From Lentzea kentuckyensis (GTDB lineage Bacteria; Actinomycetota; Actinomycetes; Mycobacteriales; Pseudonocardiaceae): a DNA stretch of 64,000 nt. The stretch spans positions 77,430 through 141,429 of the forward strand of contig NZ_MUYM01000006.1 in NCBI RefSeq assembly GCF_002150765.1, read 5' to 3'. Below, one piece after another: positions 53,465 to 62,197 of this stretch. The notes beneath the pieces were generated by a model that saw nothing but the letters and a program-made list of their open reading frames with translations, was not told the origin of the DNA and made no database searches. How positions within the stretch are numbered: position 1 is the first letter of the stretch; every line of letters starts with the position of its first letter. Made by a program: the position numbers and the translations under genes.

Positions 53465-56400
53465 GTGGAGTTACGACGCGCGCTGTCGGTCGGAGTGAGT
53501 TCGATCGAGGGTCATGAGCAGCTGGAATTTGCTCGCGGCCTGTCCGGACGCCTGGGTTCCGCGCTCTCCGGCTTGGAATATGAGGCACGCGTCGTCGCTC
53601 CGGAACGCCTTGCCGGTGCGGAACTCGCGACCGCGGTGTCCGGCGCTCTCGCCGGCCCCTCCACTGACATCGCCGTCGTGCACATCATCTCGCACGGCCA
53701 CCGCGCGGACGGCGGCGCCACGGTTTTCGCGCTGGGCAGCGATGGCGTGCCGCACGCCGACGCGAGCGTCGCGCACTGGCTGACGATGCAACAGGCCGAG
53801 GACCGTCCGACGACGTTGTTCCTGCTGGACCTGTGCGGTGCCGGCACCCTGGCGCGACTGCCGTGGCAGACGTTGCTGGAGAAACCATTGCGTGGCTGGG
53901 TGATCGCCGCATGCGGGGAGACCCAGGCGGCCTACGACGGGCGGTTCACCCAAGCCGTGATCTCCGTGCTGGAGGCATTGAGGGCCGGCGAGCTGGACAT
54001 CGATCCGAGCATGAGATACGTGCCGCTGCGCACCTTCGCCCGCGCAGTGCGGCAGGAGGTCAACCGGCTGACCACTGAGGCGGACGCGTTTCCGCAGGAG
54101 GTGATGGCGAGCCTGGTCGACATCAGCTCTGACGTCGAACCACCCTTCTTCCTCAACCCCGCCTACAACCCGGCTTCGAAGCCGAGGCTTCGAGCCTCGG
54201 TCGATCCCGGTCTGCTGCCGTTCCTCGATGATCTCGACGAGGGGCTGGACGCCAGGCACTTCCTGGAACGGGCGACGGGACTGGGCCGGTTGACTGACGC
54301 GAACTCCGGCCTGGTGGGCTGCTTCACCGGACGGGACCGTGAACTGCGCAAGGTATCGCCGTGGTTGAACGGCGTGGGTGCCGAACCGCTCTGCGTGGTG
54401 ACGGGGAGCCCGGGAGCGGGCAAGTCGGCGTTGCTCGGAGTGCTGGTCTGCGCGGCGCATCTGCAGTTGCGCGAGGTCACCCGGCCGATCTGGGAGCACG
54501 TCGCGCAGTGGCCGCTGCCAGTGGATCACCTGGCGGCCGTGCACGCGCGCCAGCGTGGTGTCGCCACGGTCGTGGCGTCGGTCGCCCGCCAGCTCAACCT
54601 GCCGGAGAACTGCTCGATCGCCGACCTGGTCACCGCGCTGCGGGGCCGGTCGGCGCAGCCGGTGCTCGTCGTGGACGCGCTGGACGAGGCGGACGATCCG
54701 GTCGCGCTGATGAACGAGCTGCTGCTGCCGCTGGTCTCGGCAGACCGGCCGGGCAAGCCGGTGCGGCTCCTGGTCGGGGTGCGCCGCTACGACGACTTCG
54801 TCCCGTTGCTCGACCGCGCCGCGCTGGTCGACCTGGACGACGTCGATCAATTCGTGTTGGAGGACAACCTTCTCCACTACGTGCAGGGACTGCTCCGGAC
54901 TAAGACGGAGTACCGGGTCCAGGGCGCCGTCGTCGGTGCGTTCGCCCACGCGGTCGCGAGTGTGCTCGCCAGACCGGACGCCGACGGCAAGCGCAGGTGG
55001 GGGCCATTCCTGGTAGCCGGGCTCTACACGCGGCACTTCATCGCCGCACACGCGGACGGCGTTGTCACCGACGCCGGGATCGCCGCGCAACGGGGCCAGG
55101 AAGTGCCCTCGGACCTACGCGGTGTGCTCGAACTCGACCTGAAGCTCAACCACGAGGAGTACTGGCTGCGGCCGGTGCTGACCGCACTGGCGCACGCGCG
55201 CGGCGCCGGGATGCCGGTCTCGGTGCTGGCCAGGGTCGCCACCGTCTACGCGGCTGACGGGGCCCGGCCCACGACCGGCCAGATCCGGTCGGTGCTCAAC
55301 GCCGCCCGGTTTTATCTGCGGCAGTCGATGGATTCCGATCGCAGCAACGTCTACCGGTTGTTCCACCAGGGTCTGGCCGACACCCTGGCCGAGCCGGCGC
55401 CGGAACGGCTCGGCGCTGTGCTGGACGCGATGTTGTCTTCGTTGGGGCCGCCGGAGCACCGCGACTGGAACGCCGCGGAGCCCTACCTTCTGCGGTACGT
55501 CCTCGCCCACGCCACGGACGCCGACCGGGTGGCGGACGTCGAGTCCGATCCGGGCTTCGTGCTGCACCCAGAGTCACCACTGGCTACCACGGCCACCGAC
55601 CCGGCCGAACTCGCGCTCGCCGCGGTCAGAGCCGGAAACACCGTGTTGGCCAGGCGAGCGGCGAACATCCTCGGCCGCGAGCCGCTGACCTGGCAGCCGC
55701 GTTGGTCCCTTGGGTCGCTCGGGCAGGCCGACGGCGACAAGGCCGCCCCTGGCTACCGTGCGATCGGGATCTCGGACGACGGCGAGGCGATCGTGGCGGC
55801 CGGGACGGGCGACGTGGTCCGCTGGAGGTGGCCGTGGCGTCGACAGCCGCAGCTCCGGCCGCAGCCCTCCGACGTCGAGGAGGCGAAGGGCAGCCAGGTG
55901 CTGTTGTCATCATACGATTCCGCCATCGTGGTCGGCACGCCGATCTTTCTGCTCGATATGAAGTCCGACAGCAGGGTGCGATATCCCGATGCGCGCGAGG
56001 TCATCGCGGCGATCCGGACGGGCGAGTGGGAGTACGTGTGCGTCGATGCCGACGGTGAGATCGTCCGGCGCAACCTGGATAAGGGAACCACGCAGGTCAT
56101 CCGCTCCACTGGGTTTCGGCGGCAGGCCTGGGCGCTGGCAGAGAGCGAGTCGGGTGTGGTCGCGTTCTGCCCGGACGAGGACGACGGCCTGATCCGGGTC
56201 GAAGGTCCGCAGGCATGGCGGATGCAGCTGCCGGGGAAACGTCGTGTCACCGCGTTCGCGGTCAGCAGGAACGGTCAGCACCTCGCGGCGGGCGGCCAGG
56301 ACGGGTGGTTCGGCACATGCGACCTCAGCAGCGGACGAAAGTGGATGAGGGATGGCGAAATGCTGGACAGCTCGGCCACAGCCGTCGCGTTCGCGCCCAA

Positions 56401-57268
56401 GGGCGAGCAGATCGCTGTGGGTTGCGAGGGCGGCAGCGTGTCCATCTTCAGATTCGACGGCACACGACTGAGCACGATCAAGGTCTCCGATCGGTCGATC
56501 GCACACGTCGCGCTCAGCCAAGACAGCCGCCGAGGCGCCGCGGTGGACCGCGACGGGTTCGCGTACGGCTTCAACTATCTCGACACCTCCGTCGGCGCGA
56601 TCGCCTTGCCTGCACCAGGCGAAGGCCCTCCCGAAGTCCCGCGCGTCACGACGTTCATGGAGGCGGATGGCGAACTCGCCGTCGCGCTGAGCGATGGTGC
56701 GCTGGCACAGGTCGCGGTCGCCACGGGGCATATGCGCAGCGGTCTCGTGCTCCAGTCGCCCGCTCTGAAACTGGCCGTCACCGACATAGGTGGACAGGAC
56801 GGGATCTTGCTGTCCACGGGGAACGGTTACCAGCTGTTGCACCCCTACTTCGGCCACGTAGTCGAAGTACCTGTGTCAGCGTGGGCCACCGACCGCGTCG
56901 ATGCAGCCGCGCCACCGGCGTGCATCGCGCTCGGCATCGGGTTGGTCGAGGTGGGGTGTAGTGACGATGCCCTTTGGGTGAAAGAGCTGCGGTCATACGC
57001 TCGGCCGGCCGAGAAGCTGGGGGCTCACCCCTTGTGCCGCGTCGTGCGGTGCGCGTACGTCGGTGGTCGTCCGCTCGCCGTCTCTGGTGGCATGGACGGC
57101 ACGGTCCTGGTCTGGGATCTCGAAGCACGAGAGTTGCGGGACATGTTGTCGGTCGGGGGACCGGTGCGGGACATCCGCCTGGTGCAAGGGAAGCAGCTGA
57201 TGGTGCTGGTGGGCGGCGAACTGCTGGCGTTCGAACACTTCGACGCGTTTGGAGAGGGCAAATCGTGA
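53465..57268 (+). CDS. caspase-like - STAND NTPase - beta-propeller protein
   Basis: 1267 residues, GTG start with GGGAGGAG six bases upstream. Residues 1 to about 220 form a caspase/CHAT-type peptidase: IISHGHRADGG gives catalytic His77 and LFLLDLCGAGT gives Cys124. An NTPase follows with Walker A VTGSPGAGKSALLG near 312-325 and Walker B VLVVDALDEADD near 399-410, then helical sequence to about 730. From about 750 on are WD40-like strands (AFAVSRNGQHLAAGGQDGW, VAFAPKGEQIAVGCEGGSV, LAVSGGMDGTVLVWDL). Inferred role: the propeller senses a trigger, the NTPase oligomerises and the protease cleaves targets. It is coupled (GTGA) to the hydrolase at 57265, a possible partner or substrate. Confidence 0.82.
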   Translation: MELRRALSVGVSSIEGHEQLEFARGLSGRLGSALSGLEYEARVVAPERLAGAELATAVSGALAGPSTDIAVVHIISHGHRADGGATVFALGSDGVPHADASVAHWLTMQQAEDRPTTLFLLDLCGAGTLARLPWQTLLEKPLRGWVIAACGETQAAYDGRFTQAVISVLEALRAGELDIDPSMRYVPLRTFARAVRQEVNRLTTEADAFPQEVMASLVDISSDVEPPFFLNPAYNPASKPRLRASVDPGLLPFLDDLDEGLDARHFLERATGLGRLTDANSGLVGCFTGRDRELRKVSPWLNGVGAEPLCVVTGSPGAGKSALLGVLVCAAHLQLREVTRPIWEHVAQWPLPVDHLAAVHARQRGVATVVASVARQLNLPENCSIADLVTALRGRSAQPVLVVDALDEADDPVALMNELLLPLVSADRPGKPVRLLVGVRRYDDFVPLLDRAALVDLDDVDQFVLEDNLLHYVQGLLRTKTEYRVQGAVVGAFAHAVASVLARPDADGKRRWGPFLVAGLYTRHFIAAHADGVVTDAGIAAQRGQEVPSDLRGVLELDLKLNHEEYWLRPVLTALAHARGAGMPVSVLARVATVYAADGARPTTGQIRSVLNAARFYLRQSMDSDRSNVYRLFHQGLADTLAEPAPERLGAVLDAMLSSLGPPEHRDWNAAEPYLLRYVLAHATDADRVADVESDPGFVLHPESPLATTATDPAELALAAVRAGNTVLARRAANILGREPLTWQPRWSLGSLGQADGDKAAPGYRAIGISDDGEAIVAAGTGDVVRWRWPWRRQPQLRPQPSDVEEAKGSQVLLSSYDSAIVVGTPIFLLDMKSDSRVRYPDAREVIAAIRTGEWEYVCVDADGEIVRRNLDKGTTQVIRSTGFRRQAWALAESESGVVAFCPDEDDGLIRVEGPQAWRMQLPGKRRVTAFAVSRNGQHLAAGGQDGWFGTCDLSSGRKWMRDGEMLDSSATAVAFAPKGEQIAVGCEGGSVSIFRFDGTRLSTIKVSDRSIAHVALSQDSRRGAAVDRDGFAYGFNYLDTSVGAIALPAPGEGPPEVPRVTTFMEADGELAVALSDGALAQVAVATGHMRSGLVLQSPALKLAVTDIGGQDGILLSTGNGYQLLHPYFGHVVEVPVSAWATDRVDAAAPPACIALGIGLVEVGCSDDALWVKELRSYARPAEKLGAHPLCRVVRCAYVGGRPLAVSGGMDGTVLVWDLEARELRDMLSVGGPVRDIRLVQGKQLMVLVGGELLAFEHFDAFGEGKS

Positions 57269-58074
57269 TCCTCGGTGTGCACGGTATCGGCAATTACCGG
57301 TACTTCAAGAAAACCGGATCCGCGGAAGGCGCGGCTGCTCTGCTGGCCGGCCAGTGGACCGAGGCGCTCGGCCGGCACGGGTTCGAGATCGACGTCGCTT
57401 ACTACGCGCAGCACCTGCACCGAGGCACGGTTCAAGGACCGCAGGACGATCCTGCCGCGCTGGAACCGGACGCACAGCAACTGCTGATCGACTGGACCGA
57501 GCTGCTGATGTCGGGGGAGAGCGTCCCGCAGGGACCGCGCACCGCACGGGCTCGCCAGGCCGCGGACTGGATGACGAAGAAGTTCGGTGCCACCGCACGG
57601 CCGTTCGTGATCGCGTTCTGCCGCGAGGTGCACACTTATCTGTCCAAACCGGACTCACCGCGCAGGTCGGCCGCGCGCCGGGCGGTAGCGGACGCGATCG
57701 CGAGAACGCGGCCGACAGTGATCGTCGCCCACTCCCTCGGCAGCGTCGTCGCGTATGAAACGCTGTGGGCGCACCAAGACCACGACGTGGAGCTGCTGGT
57801 GACGGTGGGCAGCCCGCTGGCCATGCCGTCGGTGATCAAGCCGCGGCTCGACCCCGCGACCGGTGGCGCGCCGCCACGGGTGCGCCGCTGGGTGAACGTC
57901 GCGGACGTCGGTGACATCGTGGCGATTCCGCGGGGTGGGCTGAAAGGCCACTTCGCGGGCGTGGAGGAGGATCTCGACGTGGTAATCGGGGAATGGGAAT
58001 TCCACCGGATGAACGCCTACCTGGGCAACGCCGACGTGGCGGCGTTGCTCACGAAAGCTCCGTCGAGTCGGTGA
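57265..58074 (+). CDS. lipase-like alpha/beta hydrolase coupled to the caspase-STAND gene
   Basis: 269 residues from a GTG overlapping the previous stop by four bases, with GGAGAGGG upstream. It begins VILGVHGIGNYRYF (HG oxyanion loop), has the nucleophile elbow VAHSLGSVVAYE with Ser157, TVGSPLAMPSV, and NVADVGDIVAIPRG, as in PGAP1/lipase-like proteins; a His in GEWEFHRMNAYLG may complete the triad. There is no signal peptide, so it acts inside the cell. Coupling to a caspase-like STAND protein suggests a toxic effector released or activated by proteolysis, perhaps attacking membrane lipids. Confidence 0.78.
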   Translation: MILGVHGIGNYRYFKKTGSAEGAAALLAGQWTEALGRHGFEIDVAYYAQHLHRGTVQGPQDDPAALEPDAQQLLIDWTELLMSGESVPQGPRTARARQAADWMTKKFGATARPFVIAFCREVHTYLSKPDSPRRSAARRAVADAIARTRPTVIVAHSLGSVVAYETLWAHQDHDVELLVTVGSPLAMPSVIKPRLDPATGGAPPRVRRWVNVADVGDIVAIPRGGLKGHFAGVEEDLDVVIGEWEFHRMNAYLGNADVAALLTKAPSSR

Positions 58075-58401
58075 GCCGCGGCTTATGGTGCTTAAGGTGG
58101 AGATCGTCGCGGCCAGCCATGACGGCGGTCTCGACACCACGATCTCCACCTGGCCAGGCAACGGCCGACAGTGGTGGCCGCAGTTCAAACACGTCGACGT
58201 GTCCGCACTGATCGCGATAGATGTGACACCGCGTCTTAAATCCGTTGAGTATGAAGGACCGCCCATACGAACAGACACCGCGGCGCCCAGGGTCGATGTC
58301 CCAGCTCGCCACGCAGCGGATCCTGCACATGCCCAGCGGCCAGCAACTGCGGGCGGGGCGCGTGGAATCCCGATCAACCGCAACTCCAGTCAGACGAGCG
58401 C
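58075..58401. other. convergent intergenic region
   Basis: About 330 bp between the hydrolase and the SelD-like gene. A plus-strand frame from 58085 begins MVLKVEIVAASHDGGLDTTI with fair coding character for about 60 codons but then runs antisense through the SelD gene. It may be a truncated gene. No clear terminator hairpin was found. Confidence 0.35.
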
Positions 58402-59457
58402 TTACGATCCTCCGGCGGAGACGATCACCTTCTGCTTGTCGTGTTCGAATCTGGGGCCGAGGCTGCCGATCAGCCAGCTGCCATACCCTCGCGAGCGCAT
58501 GGCCGACACGTACTTCATCGCGACGTCCTCTGGCATTGCCAGAAGGAGGCCTCCGCTGACCTGGGGATCGCAGAGAGTCAGCCGACTCTCCACCGGGATC
58601 TGGTCCCACGAGACATGCGCCTCGGAGTCGATCATGACTGACTCCGCAAGCGGCGAGATGGCACCGATCTTCAGGGCCTGTTCAACGCCGGTGAAGACCG
58701 GAATCTCGGAGAGTTCTAGTGACACCCTGACAGTGGCCGCGTCCGCGATCTCCAAGCATGTACCGAGTAGACCGAAGCCAGTGACGTCCGTTGATGCTCG
58801 GACGCGACTCTGGCGCGCTATCTCGCTGGCAACAGCGTTGGAGACGAGCATGGACTGGATAACCTCGTCCAGTTCGCCGTCGCCAACAGAGGCACGGTCG
58901 AACTCCCTGGCGCCGAGGATAAGACCACTGCCGATCGGTTTGGTCAACACCAGAACGTCACCCGCTCGAGCGTGCTTGCGGGCACGGAGGTGTCGGAAGC
59001 GGCTTCTACCGGTGATCGAGAACCCCATACTGGTGACCTGATTGCGCATGGAATGGCCGCCGACCACGTTCACGCCACAGTCGCGCAGCCGTGAGACCGC
59101 GGCGCGATACGCGGTTACATGCCACCCGTTGCGGATCCACTCCTGACTGAGCTGGAGGATGCCGACCGCCACCTCCGGGGTGCCGCCGGCCGCATAGATG
59201 TCCGAAAGGCAGTGCAGGGCAACTATCTGGCCCCAGGTAGCAGGTTCTAGCCCCATGGGCAGCACGATGTCGACCGTGTGCAGGGATCGGGCTCGGCCGG
59301 ATCCGGTCACTCCGCAGTCTTCGCCGACGTGCTCGACCAGCGTTCCGTCGACGTCGCTGTCGTGGAGCAGGTCCTTGAGGACCCGAGGCGACAGTTTCCG
59401 TCCACAACCTACGCTCGTCAGCTCGGTCAGCACCCTCTCTAGCTGCACCTTGCTCAC
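58402..59457 (-). CDS. selD: SelD-family protein (selenide, water dikinase homologue)
   Basis: 351 residues from a GTG overlapping the upstream stop (GTGA). The N-terminus has TSVGCGRKLSP: Cys18 and Lys21 align with catalytic Cys17 and Lys20 of E. coli SelD (GCGCK), the second Cys being Arg. LSDIYAAGGTP, VVGGHSM and STDVTGFGLLG near 225 are SelD/PurM-like ATP-binding signatures. SelD makes selenophosphate from selenide and ATP. Neither selA, selB nor selC is nearby. It is last of four tightly coupled genes on a mobile element, so it might supply selenophosphate to an unknown reaction or have a changed substrate. Confidence 0.8.
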   Translation of the reverse strand: MSKVQLERVLTELTSVGCGRKLSPRVLKDLLHDSDVDGTLVEHVGEDCGVTGSGRARSLHTVDIVLPMGLEPATWGQIVALHCLSDIYAAGGTPEVAVGILQLSQEWIRNGWHVTAYRAAVSRLRDCGVNVVGGHSMRNQVTSMGFSITGRSRFRHLRARKHARAGDVLVLTKPIGSGLILGAREFDRASVGDGELDEVIQSMLVSNAVASEIARQSRVRASTDVTGFGLLGTCLEIADAATVRVSLELSEIPVFTGVEQALKIGAISPLAESVMIDSEAHVSWDQIPVESRLTLCDPQVSGGLLLAMPEDVAMKYVSAMRSRGYGSWLIGSLGPRFEHDKQKVIVSAGGS

Positions 59458-60032
59458 AGTTCTCTCACCGGCCTGGCTTCCGTCCACAGCTCTTCGAAGT
59501 GGACCACTAGTGTACGGAACAGGGAGTCCTCACCTCGAGCGGTGAGCGTCATGAGTGGCGCGCCGTTGCGGTCGCCAACGGGGACCACCCCCAGGCCCTC
59601 GTAGTGTTGTAGCGCAATGACCTGTTCGTCTTGGATGACGAGTCGGAACATCGGGCGGGAAAAGTATATACGCGCTTTGAAGCAGTTGTACCTTTGTTCG
59701 AAGTGGCGCAGCTCCTCAGTGACCTGCACCGAGACGTCCTCGGACAGCAGAAATCTGACCTGGCCGTGAGTGGTGGTCATGCGCTGCAGGAATGCTTCGA
59801 ACTCGCCGTGTTCGCGCCACTTTGAAGCGGTGTGTCCCATGAACGACAGCGAAATCTTCGTTGCCTTCATACAACGCCCTGATTCGAAGGGTGAGGAACT
59901 GAGGTCGGTGTAGGCGGAGTGGACGCCGAGCCGGTATAGCGCTCGAGTGGCCAGGCCTAGCCTTTGGTCTGCTGTCGAGCATTTGTCGAGGTGACTGACC
60001 ACCTCGCTGATCAATGCGCGATCCTTAGCCAC
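59454..60032 (-). CDS. unknown 192-residue protein, sensor-like (DUF5919-like pattern)
   Basis: GTG start eight bases inside the Nudix gene, behind GAGGTGA. Segments: MAKDRALISEVVSHLDKCST, ISLSFMGHTASKWREHG, VRFLLSEDVSVQVTEELRHF, YFSRPMFRLVIQDEQVIALQ, and FRTLVVHFEELWTEARPV. The order (a strand RFLLSED, then a RYNCFKARIYFS turn, a paired beta hairpin and a final FExLW helix) resembles the PLD-like sensory domain found behind Xre helix-turn-helix regulators in actinomycetes, here without the DNA-binding part. No HKD catalytic motif is visible. It may bind a nucleotide or read the state made by its neighbours. Confidence 0.6.
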   Translation of the reverse strand: MAKDRALISEVVSHLDKCSTADQRLGLATRALYRLGVHSAYTDLSSSPFESGRCMKATKISLSFMGHTASKWREHGEFEAFLQRMTTTHGQVRFLLSEDVSVQVTEELRHFEQRYNCFKARIYFSRPMFRLVIQDEQVIALQHYEGLGVVPVGDRNGAPLMTLTARGEDSLFRTLVVHFEELWTEARPVREL

Positions 60033-60639
60033 TGCTCACCTCCCTCATGAGCCTCGCAAGCGTTCGGCGCAGCCACATCGCCGAACGCTCTTCCCGAATC
60101 TCGCCATTGTCAATGAGGTCGAGGGCATTCTCCCAGCGCACAGGGCGGACTTCGATCATTTCGCCGGCCTCGGGATTGTTGGTGTCCTGCAAGCTCTCAA
60201 GATCGGCGAGCACGTAGTAGAGGTCCCAATGGACAGTGGCACCGCAGGCTGAGCGTCCCAGAAGGACGGAGTTGGTTAGCGTGGCACCGAGCTCTTGACC
60301 CGCTTCCTCAACGGCAGACGCCAACACTTTCTCGGTCAGCACGTCTGCGCGAGTACTGTCGGTGTGTTGCAGGAAGAGCGGTAGATAAGGCTCGATCTCG
60401 TTGTAGACCTTGCCTCCTGGCACACGCCAGTCCCAGCCGTTGGCTTCTGAGCGCATCTCGCGGGTGAGGTAGACCAGCCGTTCGGGCCTATTCACGACGA
60501 TCACTCGTACGCCAGGAGGTCGAACAGCCAGCTCGAATACTATGACGTCGTCTCCCACCTGGGTCGCTGTGTGTACCTGGGCGAAGATGCGGCCTTGGAA
60601 AGCGACCGTGGGCTGGCCGACCGGCAGCGATGCCGCCAT
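60025..60639 (-). CDS. Nudix-like hydrolase with a degenerate Nudix box
   Basis: 204 residues from ATG 60639 (GAGAGGACC upstream), one base after the stop of the PNP gene. GWDWRVPGGKVYNEI is the strand and GG loop before a Nudix helix; after an insertion VLASAVEEAGQELGAT supplies a helix resembling RExxEExG, with the Arg and one Glu replaced. The insert between GG and the helix is longer than usual. It also has VIVVNRPERLVYLTREMRS and ENALDLIDNGEIREERSAM like substrate-binding ends of Nudix proteins. It could hydrolyse, or only bind, a nucleoside diphosphate derivative. It overlaps the next gene by eight bases. Confidence 0.7.
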   Translation of the reverse strand: MAASLPVGQPTVAFQGRIFAQVHTATQVGDDVIVFELAVRPPGVRVIVVNRPERLVYLTREMRSEANGWDWRVPGGKVYNEIEPYLPLFLQHTDSTRADVLTEKVLASAVEEAGQELGATLTNSVLLGRSACGATVHWDLYYVLADLESLQDTNNPEAGEMIEVRPVRWENALDLIDNGEIREERSAMWLRRTLARLMREVSSG

Positions 60640-60640
60640 C

Positions 60641-62197
60641 TCAATGGTCCTCTCGATTTGGTGCGGCGGTGTTGAGCGACTGCGCGGCGAGTGATCTGCG
60701 CACCGCGCGCACCAACTCGGGCCCGTCTTGCTCCGTTGCGCCGAGCATGCGCATGAGGTCGAGGCGCATGTCACCCAACTTGCTCTGCGATGTCCATGCC
60801 CGTGTGTCGATGGTTCGCGAGAAGCGTCGGATGTGGAGGATGGAACCGACGGTAACGTTGCCGTCGCTGTCGACTGTCGCGAAGCCCGGAGATGGCTGCT
60901 GCGGGCTCTGTGGTGGCACATTATCCAGCCACAACGCGACCTGGGCGAGCCGACTCTGCAGTCGCTCCTCGGTGCCGTACTCGACGTCCGTGTCCCAAAC
61001 AATGATGTTGGGGTACATGTGACCGTATGAATGCAGGAAAGCGCCGGCAAGGCTGACGGTGGAGATCTTGATTCGGTCGTCGGTGGTGAGGCGCAGATGC
61101 AGGGGAGGGTCCTCGCCGATGACGTACACGGACGGCTCGTCTCCGGGCAAGAATAGCTCGTAGAATCGGATGAAACTCTGGTAAGTCTCCGGAGCGATCG
61201 GTTCGGTACACGTTTCCTCGAACACCGCGACCTCTCTGCGCTCCAAGGTCGTCGGGCTCGGCTGGCCACCGTCACGAAGCTGGAACGCGCGTTCCCGCTG
61301 GGCCTTTCCCTCTTCGCTGCCGAGGAGCAGACTCTGCGCGACGTGAGGGAGGAGCGCCACGAGGATGTGGCCAGCGAACTCGGCGGCGTGCCGGCGCCAC
61401 GGGCCCACCTGTTCCTTCTGGCGGAGGTCTTGCGAGTCGAGCTTCGACTTGTTCTCGTCGCTGTAGTCGCTGATTCCGCGGACGAACAGCCATGGTGTTC
61501 GGAAGTTGGTGGCAACCGCTGTGGCGCCTGCGGACTCCATGTCGATGGCGAGGATCTTGCGATCTTTTTGGGTAAGCAACCTTTGAAAGTTGCGCGATCC
61601 GCAGGTCACATCGCCCGAAGCGACCTTACCGAACACAACCTGGGGCACATCAGCAGGTTGGCGTCGCTGCGTGAGCGCCTCTTCGGACAAGTAGTCGAGC
61701 CCGGTGAAGGGTAGGCGCAAGCCTTCCCACGTCCGCTCGCCCCGGTGCAACTCGTCGATGAATCGCCTGATGGGGTCGGTCAGTCGAGGGTCGATCGGAG
61801 TCGACTGCCCGTCGAGTCGCAGGTCGAATCCCTGGCCCTTGTCGATGGCCTTTGCTTCTGCGAGGTAGTGGACGACGGCGCTTGCGATCACGGCGTCCCC
61901 GATCTGGGCGTCAGAGCTGAGGCTGCCAGCGATGCCGGTCATCACCATGAGTCCGGGCTGAACGTCGGTGACCAGTCGATGAGCGGCCAGGCATGCATTG
62001 AGCACACCAATCCCGCTGGACGTCCCGCAGGCGATGGTGAGGTCTGGGTAGTCGGGATGGCAGAAGCGCTCGTAGTCGCTGCCACTACGGCCGTGCATCA
62101 ACCGTGGTCCTGGCGCGCGGACAAGTTGGTTCTGGATCCGCGCCAGTTCCTCGGGCAGTGCGACGAGCAGCCCCACCTGTGCGAGTGGAGCTGTCAT
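60641..62197 (-). CDS. nucleoside phosphorylase (PNP_UDP/MTAN-like) protein with extra C-terminal domain
   Basis: 518 residues from ATG 62197 (GGACGG upstream; earlier codons in frame lack support). The first ~290 residues match MTA/SAH nucleosidases and purine nucleoside phosphorylases: VGLLVALPEELARIQ, VMTGIAGSLSSDAQIGDAVI near 85-105, the ribose-binding IDMESAGATAVA near 220 and WLFVRGISDYSDENKSK near 245. The remaining ~220 residues (YQSFIRFYELFLPGDEPSVY, RTIDTRAWTSQSKLGDMRLD) are an unassigned alpha/beta domain. PNP_UDP domains also act as effectors in bacterial and fungal conflict proteins. It is first of the four-gene operon and probably produces or destroys a nucleoside used by its partners. 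Confidence 0.82.
   Translation of the reverse strand: MTAPLAQVGLLVALPEELARIQNQLVRAPGPRLMHGRSGSDYERFCHPDYPDLTIACGTSSGIGVLNACLAAHRLVTDVQPGLMVMTGIAGSLSSDAQIGDAVIASAVVHYLAEAKAIDKGQGFDLRLDGQSTPIDPRLTDPIRRFIDELHRGERTWEGLRLPFTGLDYLSEEALTQRRQPADVPQVVFGKVASGDVTCGSRNFQRLLTQKDRKILAIDMESAGATAVATNFRTPWLFVRGISDYSDENKSKLDSQDLRQKEQVGPWRRHAAEFAGHILVALLPHVAQSLLLGSEEGKAQRERAFQLRDGGQPSPTTLERREVAVFEETCTEPIAPETYQSFIRFYELFLPGDEPSVYVIGEDPPLHLRLTTDDRIKISTVSLAGAFLHSYGHMYPNIIVWDTDVEYGTEERLQSRLAQVALWLDNVPPQSPQQPSPGFATVDSDGNVTVGSILHIRRFSRTIDTRAWTSQSKLGDMRLDLMRMLGATEQDGPELVRAVRRSLAAQSLNTAAPNREDH

Noticed and set aside
58085-59041. 318-codon plus-strand frame across the SelD gene
   Set aside because: Only the first ~60 codons look coding; the rest is antisense to the SelD-like gene, which has coupled translation and clear motifs. 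At most a truncated fragment.
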